The position numbers were made by a program, and so were the translations under genes. DNA of 64,000 nucleotides from Nitzschia sp. DOCU1 (lineage: Eukaryota > Bacillariophyta > Bacillariophyceae > Bacillariales > Bacillariaceae), in contig OX595985.1 of NCBI GenBank assembly GCA_951394045.1, forward strand, positions 5,792,311 through 5,856,310, in the 5' to 3' direction. Within the stretch, counting starts at the first letter, position 1, and the number at the start of each line of letters is the position of its first letter. Under the pieces are notes generated by a model. That model was not told the origin of the DNA and did not search any database. It was given only the letters and a program-made list of their open reading frames with translations. This document shows, piece by piece, positions 50,345 to 60,500 of the stretch.

Positions 50345-51178
50345 GTCGCGTTTTTACCCGATGGCAAGTCGTATGCCGAAATTAGTGAATGCCAAGGAGG
50401 AAGCTCTTGCACTGTGCCACTGTATGTTTGGGATTTGGTGTTTCCACCTGCTTCTCCCGATCCACGATTGGGAGGTGTGACGCCGCCTGCTTCGAACGCT
50501 TCGAACGATGCTGGATGGGCCACGATTACTTTTGATGACTTTGAATCAGGAGATAATCTCGGCAATTATATCAATGGACCGAATGCCAATCCCAATTTGG
50601 GATATGGGTGCCCTGTATCCACTACCAACAAGTGGTCCATGTTGATTTATTGGCATAATGGTCCCGACTCGTCCATCAGTCATGCCGCCAATCAAGACTT
50701 GTCAGCCTATCCATTGCTCCAAGTCAAGTTTGATTGGATCATGAATGGCTTTGATCATATGGATGCTTTCTTTTTGGAATTGTCCTTGGATGGTGGTACG
50801 ACATACTTTATTGTGGCGGATTGGGCCTTGGATACGCAAGGCATTGTCAATTCGGGCGTGTGTTATTCGGAAGCGGTCGTCTTGCATGTTTCTTTCATGC
50901 GCTTTACCCCTAGTAAGAGCTATATCACTTTTGCTGCTGCGTCTCGCAGTCTCCTCGGCCGAACACCGCAATTGCTCAGCAGTGCTTCATTCAAGTCGTT
51001 TAGGATAAAACTGTCTATCCTGAAATTGCATACCTACGAGACGAACTTTTCCCTTAGAGTTTTTGCACGCGTTCCAGGGTCAAGTCATAACGGGAAGTCC
51101 ATCGGCCGGAAACAAAAGCAGGGAAAACTTCGCAGCTTCCAAAAACAGAACGAAGCCACTTCGATTCCCAAAACTTGA
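50345..51178 (+). pseudogene. Truncated secreted protein with FESG-type jelly-roll-like domain
   Basis: The frame is open from 50336 without an ATG before the homology: FLPDGKSYAEISECQGG, SSCTVPLYVWDL, then ITFDDFESGDNLGNYINGP and a beta-rich segment (MDAFFLELSLDGGTTYFIV) of the kind seen in diatom secreted proteins. It begins against the syntaxin fragment without a signal peptide, and from about 50980 the sequence turns basic and irregular (GKSIGRKQKQGKLRSFQKQ), so both ends appear broken. Function unknown. Confidence 0.4.
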
Positions 51179-51420
51179 CCATGCTGGCAGTCGGAGAATC
51201 GATTCAGTTGATCGGAAGCAGCCATTCAGACCATCCATTCTTGGTCCTAGTATTGGACCGTCATATCAGTCTCCCAAGCATGAAGTGCAAGATCCCCCCC
51301 CCAATTGCAAGTAGTAGTCGTGCGCCCACATAGGGCATCGCAGGAGTAGCCTTCTTGCATACTGCCACCAGCTAGCAGCAAGAAAGCCCACAACCGTTCT
51401 CTCCTCTTGGACAACATTAT
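51179..51420. other. Short spacer
   Basis: Contains a C10 run at 51293-51302 and the 3' flank of the exostosin gene. No gene. Confidence 0.4.
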
Positions 51421-52959
51421 TCAGTCAATTGGAATATGATTTCGCAATAACAAGGCCTTGACTTGTTGATGGCGTTGTTGTAAATAGTCCACCTTGTTGG
51501 TAGCCAAGACTTGATGAATCAAAGCCTCCACCAGTAAACTTTGGGGATGATCTGGAAACAAGAGTCGTTGTGCGATTCGCAGTCCTTGAAGTTTCGAGGC
51601 AATCAAAGCCGTATAATTACTGGAGGATGCCAAGAGTGTCAAGGCCTGTAATTCTCGGAGTGGGTTCGCAACAAAGACTTGTTCGGGTATCAAAAAGGCA
51701 AAATCATCCAAATCCAGCAGTGACGGCAAGGGCGGATTGTAAATCGCATACCTATCACTGATAATGACAGGAATGCATCCGACTCGTATACTTCGCATTA
51801 GGGCTTTGAGCCATTGTTTGGAACTTTTGGTGGCATACCCAAAAATACTGGTCGGAAAGTATCCTGCAAATTGCAAAGGAAGTTTTCTGTAAAGCGTGGA
51901 ATTAAAAAAAGATTCTTCGGTACGAGTTCGATAAAATAACACATGACGCGATTCTTGTTGAAATCGTTCCAGACTTGGTTGTAGGAGGGGAACATTATCG
52001 ATATCGGCCAATCCAATCGAAGCATACTGTTCGACGGGTAACGATGTAAATCGCATACAATTGTCGCCTCTGAAATATTCATATCGATCCAAAAATTGCG
52101 ACGGAAATGCCAAACAGGCATGTTGATTCATGGCAGCATCTTGCGAGGATGCTACCGTGACATGTTTCAAGTAGGGATAAAATCCCGCCAGACGGCCCAC
52201 GACACTTTTGGTATCACTTCGAAAGGTCACAAAGGCTGTCGATATGAGTAAATGACGATTGCCTTGAACGCTCTTGTATACAGGATGATCCAATAAGGCT
52301 TGTAGGGCATCACTTTCATCCATGTTGGCATGCGAAATACATTTACCAATAGGTGTAGGAATGACATAGATATCGGCTCGTGTAGGATCGTGGGTCCGTC
52401 GTAAATGAGTAGCATCTTGAAAGGCTTGCAAAACTTGAGTATCGTATTCAATTTCATCCTGATATCGATTCCAAACACGTGGCAATACCATGGCGTCATT
52501 TTGTTGTAGTAGTAATGTCATTCGTGTCTCATTGTACATGTAAAACTTCCAAGACGCCTGCTCTAAAGTGTTTGTCATTTGACGGAGTCTTTGCTCGGTG
52601 GAAGCCATGGAAGCCATGGTGGAACTCGAGAGTCGCTCCAAGATCGACGCCACGACTTTTTGAGATTGTGCCGAATCCAGTTGAGTGGGAATCATCATCA
52701 TGGAACTCAGCGCCGGAAGGGACCAGTCAGTCTCCGAAAAGGACCACCAATTGGAAGTCTCATTTTCAACGTCCCATGCCGATAAATCAAGAAACAAGAA
52801 CGAATAAATCACCACAAACTCCAACAAATTCGTCGTCCATTTGCGTTTCCACCAGGAACAGGATGACCGCAGTCGTTGTGGCTGTTGGCGACGGTCTTTA
52901 GGACTGGCAGCAGCAGTGGGCGATGAACGAAGACCCGCGATACCCACTTTGAACGCCAT
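51421..52959 (-). CDS. Exostosin-family (GT47) type II membrane glycosyltransferase
   Basis: 512 residues from ATG 52959. Basic N-terminus, membrane helix 45-61 (LLEFVVIYSFLFLDLSAW), stem region, then an exostosin domain from ~135 (WKFYMYNETR) to the end. Typical features: ADIYVIPTPIGKCIS, PYLKHVTVASSQD, VLFYRTRTEESFFN and the core SIRVGCIPVIISDRY (390-404). Family role: Golgi transfer of a sugar from a nucleotide donor, as in cell-wall or heparan-type polysaccharide synthesis; the substrate is unknown. It is head-to-head with the GT31-like gene, 432 bases apart. Confidence 0.85.
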   Translation of the reverse strand: MAFKVGIAGLRSSPTAAASPKDRRQQPQRLRSSCSWWKRKWTTNLLEFVVIYSFLFLDLSAWDVENETSNWWSFSETDWSLPALSSMMMIPTQLDSAQSQKVVASILERLSSSTMASMASTEQRLRQMTNTLEQASWKFYMYNETRMTLLLQQNDAMVLPRVWNRYQDEIEYDTQVLQAFQDATHLRRTHDPTRADIYVIPTPIGKCISHANMDESDALQALLDHPVYKSVQGNRHLLISTAFVTFRSDTKSVVGRLAGFYPYLKHVTVASSQDAAMNQHACLAFPSQFLDRYEYFRGDNCMRFTSLPVEQYASIGLADIDNVPLLQPSLERFQQESRHVLFYRTRTEESFFNSTLYRKLPLQFAGYFPTSIFGYATKSSKQWLKALMRSIRVGCIPVIISDRYAIYNPPLPSLLDLDDFAFLIPEQVFVANPLRELQALTLLASSSNYTALIASKLQGLRIAQRLLFPDHPQSLLVEALIHQVLATNKVDYLQQRHQQVKALLLRNHIPID

Positions 52960-53391
52960 TTTTATTGTTGTAGTCAGTCTGTGGAACAGTCCGCCACCGA
53001 TAATGACTTTCGCTGTTGTGGAAAGCTAGCTACTGACGGGCAATATGGCATTGAATGATACAAGTTGTGGATACCGACACAAAAGTGAGAAGTGAGGAAC
53101 CTTTGTGGCATGTTGTGGTTGTGTGAATTTTGGCGATGGATCGACTACACTGACGGCGCTTTTGGACTCGGTGGACAAAAACGGCGCCCTGCTCCAATCA
53201 AAACGGGGCGCCAAAATGCACGGACAGTCACGGACGATCCAACTTTGACGCACATTTGCATTTTTCAGCGATAATTTTGGGATGTCGTCGTTTCGTTTTG
53301 GACTTCCTTTCTCATTCTAATCGACGGATCCAATCGATAATAGTCTGTGGCCGGCTCCATTAGTACCGCTACTACTAGTTAGCCAGTCATT
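52960..53391. promoter_or_regulatory. Intergenic region between divergent glycosyltransferase genes
   Basis: 432 bases between the start codons of the exostosin (-) and GT31-like (+) genes. No clear TATA box. Contains a CTACTACTAGTTAG block before the right ATG and an AAACGGCGC.. pair (AAAACGGCGCCCTGC and AAAACGGGGCGCC) near 53177. A shared control region is plausible from arrangement only. Confidence 0.4.
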
Positions 53392-55785
53392 ATGACTATT
53401 CGAGGCATTCGGCGTCCAGAAGTTGCTCGCCCTCGCAACGCTACGAGTAGTAGTCATTCGCAGCACAAGAAGAATGGCGACTCGAAACAACAAATTACGA
53501 CGAGACGAGAAAACTTTAGGAAACGTTCCTCGGCCTTCCAAAAAAGCACTATTGATTTTTTTACAGGATGCTTATTAGTTTGTTCCTTGTTGTTTACGGC
53601 ACGAACCGTACTCATTGCCACTTCCAACACAATGCCTACAAATTTTGACAGCAGCTTTCGACACGATGGACCTTGGTTCGCCACAAATACTACGTACTCA
53701 AAGCAACAGCAGTCATATACAGACACGAATATTAACGAGTGGTGGTTACCTCGGCGCAACACGGTCCAGTATCCAAATTTAAGTCATCCCCACATGGGTG
53801 CCAGACATTTCAATGGTTCTCTGGGCATGGTAGTCAACCCCTCGGTCCAGCGACTTGTTCGGTCAAACTGGAATCTAAACCAAACATTCAACAATATCAC
53901 ATGTCCTGCGAAAAGCTATGGAATGGAAGGTCCTGGAGGAAACCAAGTGTTGCAAAAGGTTCGAAATGGACTCATCAAAGCCCGAACAGCACTTATTTCT
54001 TCTTCGCCAGGAGAAGCTAGCCCGAAGATACTTTGTATGGTATTTACAATTTACACAACAAAAGACCAGCATTCCAACCTCAAAGCTATTGCCGAAACAT
54101 GGGCGAAAGAATGTGATGGATTTATAGCTGCCAGCAACATGACTCAACACGAGTTTGGAGCTATTGATTTCCCTCACCAAGGTCCCGAAGACTATGGGAA
54201 CATGTGGCAAAAGATTCGTTCCATGTGGACCTATGCCTATGATTATTATTTACAAGACTATGATGCATTTTATATTGGAGGTGACGATACATTTTTAATT
54301 GTGGATCACTTGAGATTTTTCCTTCAAAGTCAGCATGTCAAGGATCTGGAAAATGGACAGTTGGATCGAATTTCTCAATACTATAAAAGTGATGCTGCTC
54401 GAACGGCATCTTTGCGTCCACGACCTTTGATTTTTGGAATGCCATGGCACCACAAGAATTTTCCAATGATATCGGGAGGAGGAGGCTATGTTTTGAATCG
54501 GGCGGCCTTGGAATTATGGGGAACACAAGGGGCGGATACCTTTCGCGTCGACTTTGTCGATTCCAGAGAAGATATTTTTGTGACCGACTTTTTTCGAGAA
54601 CAAGGCGTCCAAATTTCGGATACGCAGGATGACAAGGGAGGATGGAGATTCGGTCGGGGTAGCGCACAAATCCATAGTGAATTTGATGGACGCACCTCGG
54701 GAAAGAGAAGTCCCATGCATCCCGCTCATCAGGAAATGTTTGGATTTCAAAATTCCCTTGGTATCGATACCTCTAGTGAGCACCAAATCTCTTTTCATTT
54801 AAAGGAGGACAAGGCTCGTCTGGCAGCTGCTGGTTATCAGGTCTCTGATTTGATCCTCCGATACCATGCTATCCTCAATTCGTTATGTTCAGAGGCCGAG
54901 ACTCAAACTAGTAATGGCTCTGCGCTTGATCAAATTTGGCTGGGGCACTCGCTGGACATGGAAGCTACACCCAAAATGGAATCTCAGCACCCTTGGCTTA
55001 CAGTGGTAATGACGTACTGCAAAGGTCCGTTTGACTGGCTTCCACCTTTCCTCGGAGAGCACAAAATTTCAAGTTTTACGATCGTTTCCAAATGTGGTGC
55101 TAATCCCGAGATTCCAAAGCTACAACAAGTAGACGTTGAGGTTCGAAACGTGCCAAATATCGGAGGCTGTGACCACACAATGGCACAATGGATGGGCGAA
55201 GTCTTGAACATGAAAGAGAATGAACAGTTTGGAGACAATGACTTGGTCCTTTTCTTGAAGGACAATCTCTATATTCACCAACCAGGCCAACGAAAGCGCA
55301 CGCTAGCCGAGATGGTTTCAATTGCTTCATCGCCCCGCGGGTTCGGATGTTTCTTGGAACCTGCCGACGGCAAATCCATCCTACACGAAACTAAAGTATT
55401 GGGTCACTTCAGCTTGCCAGCCTACAGAGGAAATCGTAATGGCTTCAAATCGCCCAAATATTCCAAGTTTCAGGATTGGCAGTTGGATATGAATATCACC
55501 CTGCCGAGTCCTCTTGTGCATATATGTTACGGTGGGACGTACGTTGTCAAGAAATCCCACATTGCAAAGCTTCCTCGAAGCTTGTATAAAAGCATCGAAG
55601 AAAGTCTTTCTCGCAGTGACAAGATTGAGGAGGCCCATTTTGCAGAGCGATCATGGGCCGGTCTCCTATCAAAGCCACTCGAACAAAAGGAAGTTGAAAT
55701 TGTATACCAAAGTGAATTTGATGTTTTGCCTCCAGGACAAAGTTACACAGGAACTCTTATGAGAAAGAACGTGCCTGCCTTCTAG
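53392..55785 (+). CDS. GT31 (core-1 galactosyltransferase-like) plus DUF3431-like fusion
   Basis: 797 residues from ATG 53392. Polar basic N-terminus, membrane helix ~56-76, Ser/Thr/Asn-rich stem. Residues ~210-400 resemble C1GalT-type GT31 enzymes: KILCMVFTIYTTKDQHS, the donor-binding motif YIGGDDTFLIV (~294-304) with Asp-Asp, and SGGGGYVLNRAAL (~361-373). From ~537 a second domain resembles DUF3431: VVMTYCKGPFDWLPPFL, NIGGCDHTMAQWM, LVLFLKDNLYIHQPG. Pairing these two modules is unusual. The last 64 codons and the 3' flank are repeated once in tandem downstream. Probable Golgi transferase. Confidence 0.8.
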   Translation: MTIRGIRRPEVARPRNATSSSHSQHKKNGDSKQQITTRRENFRKRSSAFQKSTIDFFTGCLLVCSLLFTARTVLIATSNTMPTNFDSSFRHDGPWFATNTTYSKQQQSYTDTNINEWWLPRRNTVQYPNLSHPHMGARHFNGSLGMVVNPSVQRLVRSNWNLNQTFNNITCPAKSYGMEGPGGNQVLQKVRNGLIKARTALISSSPGEASPKILCMVFTIYTTKDQHSNLKAIAETWAKECDGFIAASNMTQHEFGAIDFPHQGPEDYGNMWQKIRSMWTYAYDYYLQDYDAFYIGGDDTFLIVDHLRFFLQSQHVKDLENGQLDRISQYYKSDAARTASLRPRPLIFGMPWHHKNFPMISGGGGYVLNRAALELWGTQGADTFRVDFVDSREDIFVTDFFREQGVQISDTQDDKGGWRFGRGSAQIHSEFDGRTSGKRSPMHPAHQEMFGFQNSLGIDTSSEHQISFHLKEDKARLAAAGYQVSDLILRYHAILNSLCSEAETQTSNGSALDQIWLGHSLDMEATPKMESQHPWLTVVMTYCKGPFDWLPPFLGEHKISSFTIVSKCGANPEIPKLQQVDVEVRNVPNIGGCDHTMAQWMGEVLNMKENEQFGDNDLVLFLKDNLYIHQPGQRKRTLAEMVSIASSPRGFGCFLEPADGKSILHETKVLGHFSLPAYRGNRNGFKSPKYSKFQDWQLDMNITLPSPLVHICYGGTYVVKKSHIAKLPRSLYKSIEESLSRSDKIEEAHFAERSWAGLLSKPLEQKEVEIVYQSEFDVLPPGQSYTGTLMRKNVPAF

Positions 55786-56097
55786 AGGTCGAATGTCCCA
55801 AGGAAACATTGCCGGGTGGTCCAATTATTGGTCTTTGCTAGTACGATCGAAGAAAGTCTTTCTCGCAGTGACAAGATTGAGGAAGCCCATTTTGCAGAGC
55901 GATCATGGGCCGGTCTCCTATCAAAGCCACTCGAACAAAAGGAAGTTGAAATTGTATACCAAAGTGAATTTGATGTTTTGCCTCCAGGACAGAGTTACAC
56001 AGGAACTCTTATGAGAAAGAACGTGCCTGCCTTCTAGAGGTCGAATGTCCCAAGGAAACATTGCCGGGTGGTCCAATTATTGGTCTTTGCTAGTACG
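55594..56097 (+). repeat. Tandem duplication, 252 bp, of the GT31-like gene's 3' end
   Basis: Units 55594-55845 and 55846-56097 differ by about two bases. Each holds the last 64 codons, the stop and ~55 bases after it. The second unit lies wholly after the gene's stop. The period is a multiple of three but has no effect on the protein. Recent duplication. Confidence 0.9.
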
Positions 56098-56385
56098 ATT
56101 CGCTAATCTTGTTGCCACACTAGATAGATGTCATTTCGAGACGTATCCTCTTTCCATGCGTCACGTTGAGTGCTTGAGAAGCTCTTCTGTCGTATCAATC
56201 TTGTTGTTTCGTCCTGTTGTAATGTACTGGTGAGTGAATAGCATGATGAAGCAATCAAACTCCGACAAAGGTCCTACGACATACCTGCTACGTTGTGCAA
56301 TCAATCAAATCTCCCTGATGATAATAATATTCTTCGTGCATATACCACACTTCTTGCTTGACTTTGTTAGGATCACGGTCATAGT

Positions 56386-57160
56386 CATGAGCAGCACATA
56401 ATAATGACGCCACACGATACCCTTGCCGGTAGTACCGTCAGTCCAATAACCCCTTGGTAGTACCGTCAATAATGGGAACCAAAAAAAAAACCAAACCCAT
56501 TTGTCATGACGTTGCGATTGATGAACATGATGATGATGATGATGATGATCCAGCGCCATATATATCTTGGTGTGACTGTCGTCGGCAACATGGCATGAAT
56601 GTTGGCGGTTGCATTTCCAATGGTATCCTGATAGGGGGACTCTTATGCCACCATGGTACAGACTTACAATTGATTACCTACCAAGGCATCTTCTTCGTTT
56701 TCCACTCTTAAAAATCGTGGGGAAATTGTTCGCCAAGCCAAGCCATTCCCACAAGGCCGGAATGGCAAGATTGGTTTGGTCGCCGTGACAATACTAGCGT
56801 CGACCTTGCTTTTTTCTTGATAGTAGGCAGGATAGTCACGACGATGACCCACAATTCCACTGTACACACGTGTGTGCTTCTTCCGATACCCACACAAGTC
56901 GTGGCCAAGAATGTATTGCATTTGGCATTTGGGAATCAAATGTCGCTGCAGGGACGACATTTACATTTTATTCCCAGAATGTCAGTAGTAGTAGTAGTAG
57001 TACTACTACTACTGCAATCAGCATGAACTTTTTTTACCCGAGACGCTGTAGTTCCCAGGTTGCGAGAGGTGGCATGGTGGGGAAAAGAAAGAGACACATT
57101 CGAATTAATTGTGGATGTTGTTGTTGTTGTTGTTGACACCATGATTCCAAACGTGCCGAT
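56386..57160. repeat. Copy 2 of the ~760-bp duplicated block
   Basis: Matches 32450-33200 in the same orientation, with longer GAT, GTA and AGT triplet runs. Its right end is 13 bases before Copia B, which therefore inserted next to the block's edge. The conserved minus-strand ORF starts at 56960. Confidence 0.85.
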
Positions 57161-57173
57161 TATCGGCAACCCC

Positions 57174-57327
57174 GAGAAATCATCGACTGAGTGACTCGGA
57201 GCCACTCAAAACGTAACAAGAGTAAAAAAAGTCATCACAACAAAATATTATGGCATTACCGCGCGGGATACGAACACCCGGCTTGACTAACTAGACTAAA
57301 CCATGCCACTCCTTCGGGGAAATAACG
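57174..57327 (-). repeat. 3' LTR of Copia B
   Basis: 154 bases, identical by eye to 63685-63838. Contains the tRNA-like segment 57251-57308. Confidence 0.95.
57251..57308 (-). other. tRNA-like fold within the LTR (3' copy)
   Basis: On the minus strand, TGGCAT and ATGCCA form a 6-bp outer stem. Inside lie an A-box-like TGGTTTAGTCTAG, a GGTTT/AAGCC arm and CGGG/CCCG around GTTCGTATCC, close to the Pol III B box GTTCGANTCC. There is no anticodon arm, so it is not a tRNA gene. Second copy at 63762-63819. Confidence 0.5.
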
Positions 57328-57335
57328 GTCCCCTC
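57328..57335 (-). promoter_or_regulatory. Polypurine tract of Copia B
   Basis: GAGGGGAC on the minus strand, directly before the 3' LTR; same sequence and place as in Copia A. Confidence 0.75.
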
Positions 57336-57509
57336 GATGGGAGACGGAGCTAGGAGTCCGATCACATCGTACTATCTGCATCCAAGATTAACTTCCAATA
57401 ACAACCACCATCACGAAATAAATACAACCGAGGTACCTGCCCCACCGCAGGACGTCCAACACGAATGGCCAACAAGTTTAGGCCACCCCCTCGACGAGTC
57501 AGACGCGAC

Positions 57510-60500
57510 TTAGAACAGGACTTGTCTTGCAAGCTCCTTACGCTCCGCTCCACTCTGAACCTTGGTCAACATGTCGGCTAGGTTCGCCTTGGTATTAACA
57601 TAACCAATACGTAGGATGTCCGCCGCTGCCTTCGACCTCACGTAGTGATAAGCAATCGAATTTGACTTCTTCTTGAGAGTAGACTCCGGCACACTTGTGT
57701 TGTTAACAACAGACATGTTGTCGACGAGAACATGAGCATACCCGTCGATAGGAACACCAAGCATTCGTAACTTGTAACGGAGCGCTTCTAAAAGCTCAAC
57801 GCCCGTCTTCAACGCCATGAACTCCGACCCAAAAGAACTTGTCTCAATCGAATTTTGCTTTTTAGAATACCAGACAATCGGAGCACGATTAACCCAAATC
57901 AATATACCTGTTCTTGACTGACGAGTAATAACGTTAGCGGCATGAGACGCATCAACAAACATGACAATTACCACGTGTTTCCCGAGGGGAGTTGGCGCGT
58001 CTGGTGGCCAATCATCAGCCGCCCATGGATAGAATTCCTTCCATTCATGCTTCGGCAATTCCGGCAAATGGTCCGGGTATCCATCGTCCATGACCAGATT
58101 TGATCTTTCATGATTACTCAGATAAGCAAACACATGTAAGGCCGCCTTAAGATGCCCATCTCGTGGACACGCATTGTAAGCCGCCAGCATTGATGTCTCT
58201 GTACAGATGTCGATTCGACCGAGCTCAACAATCCACCGAAGAATACCAACACACTGCATATAAAACGTGGCACCTTCATCATTGAGTAACGGGGTAACAT
58301 CCAATTCTGGCTTATACCCAGAGGGAAATGGCGCGCTCGCCCCAGATTTCAATTCGAGTTCCATCTGCGCGAGCCTTGACTTAATAACACGGATCGCTTC
58401 CTTGATGTAGTCCCCTGAACCAATCGCCCATTTCGGCATGGGGTCACCATCAATCCAGAACTTTGAGATCGTTGCCCCAAGGTACCTCGTCGGTTCTCCA
58501 ATTGAATCCTCTTTCAACAAGAAACGCATGTTAAGATCGTCGAGAATACCCTTTGGATCCATACTTATTGCAAGTAAATCGTCGGTATAAACCAACAAAT
58601 ATTCGTAGTATTTTTCGCCGTTCGGCTTGACGGCCTCTCGAAACCAAACATCCATATCGGCACGACAAGGAATAAAACCCAATTCCTCCCGGAGGGTCTT
58701 GGCACAGTAGCTTCTCCATGAAAATCCGGCAGATTTCAAACCGTAGAGTGCCTTCACTATCACCGCGGTCTTGCCCTGTAACGCGCCGAACTCAGGTCCA
58801 AGAATCGTATGAACCCTTTCAGCACACGGTGCATTCAAATAAGCACCTGCAATATCGGCAGAAAGAACAGACAAATTATTCAAAGACGCAAGCAAGAAAG
58901 CGAGACGAATACTTTCCCTTGTAACCACGCTTGCATATGTAACCGAAGACGGCGGCTCGGTTTGGTCCCCTCTCGCACAGATCCTTGCTTTGCGAGTCAG
59001 GTCCATTTTGACATCAAAGACAACCATCAGGTCAATGAGTTGCGAGCCAACAGGAACCTTCTCTTCCGAATCCAAAACTTTCAATGCAGGGATGACCGTC
59101 TTGACTTCCTTCGCCATCGCGTTAGCCCAATGTTGAGTTCCTGTCTCGCGGTCAATCTCGAGTGCACGGCCAACATCCATTGGCCCAGGAACCTCAATTC
59201 CAAATTTCTCATTCTTCCTTCGTACGGCACGACGTTTTACCGCTTTCAGGACACTGTCCCTTTTCCTCAGAGTGAAAGGAACCCACCAAGCAAACGCTGG
59301 TTCCGAGACAAGTTTATTCGCAACAGCATATTCGGCAACTTGGACTGGGTAAGCTTCCTTCGCGTCTCTCAGAGGAATCCACGTTGTACTCCCATCGTTC
59401 AATTCGGCACAGATACTCCAGCCTTTTGTAGTGCGCTTTGGGATCCTCTGGCCTCCGCGTCCAATGAAGCCATCGTCAGCCTTCAGAGCTGTACCGTCGC
59501 ACCTGTGATCAACAAACTCCTTCACAAAGGCAATTGTGTATCCTTCTTCGTCAACAGACGCCATGATAGATTCCACAATATGGTTAGCTGTAACGCATTC
59601 AACATCCCCATTCGCCCAAACAACTTCGTATTGGGCTGTATCCAGCAGCGGATTCTCGTGAAAATGCCCGATAAAGTTTCCATTTGAGTCTCTTTTGCGT
59701 CCACGAACGACGCCTGTCAAAACATTATTACCGTCCCCTGTCGCCTTTCGTATCTTTGTTGATACATAATGATCATACTCGAGCGGCTTCTCTTCTTCAT
59801 CAAAGGGAGGCGGGACGAACTCCTTATCCTGCTCATCTACCTCGTTTGCTTCATCGTCCTCGTAGGGAACAAAAGCCGGTACATTATCTTCCGCCCTGAT
59901 AAATCTTTTATCGCCATCGTCTGGCTTCAAGTCGATCCCTTTTATTCGCTCGCCTAGCTTTGCGGCAAGTTTGTCGGTGAAATCTTGCTTCATCCGCTTG
60001 ATATCCTCGTTCTGGTGCTCGTCCTGTGAGAGTGGAATAACAGAAGAACGGTGCAAAATGCTACCGTTCGAGGTGAGAACAGCTTGACAGAGCACATCCG
60101 GAACATCGAAACTTGGTCCAAGCCAACGACACAATTGTTTCTGCGGTTGGCTTGATTCTCGTGGTGATCGAGCCCAGCACCAATCGTAAAAACCAAAGTT
60201 AATAAGATGTGAAATATCCGCCGTGTCCCCTGCAGCTATCGTTGCTGCGCATTCACCGTTCTGCTCAGGGTGACCTAGAGCAGTGTGACTTCGTTGTTCG
60301 GCACACGTTGCGTAGCAACGGTCCCAGAGACAGGCAGGAACATTGCGGGCCAACATTGTCCGCTCATACAGCCGACTGACCTCACGAATTGCGTTTTCGG
60401 CTTGAGATTGATTGTGCCGGTACGGTTCCACTGGCAGAATTGGTACTTGAGCGCGTTGGCATCGTTTCAAAAACTCGCCTTTGGTGAGAGAGAGAGCAGA

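Noticed and set aside
57251..57308. A tRNA gene
   Set aside because: Acceptor-like and T-arm-like parts pair, but the anticodon arm is absent and the segment lies in both LTRs of one element.
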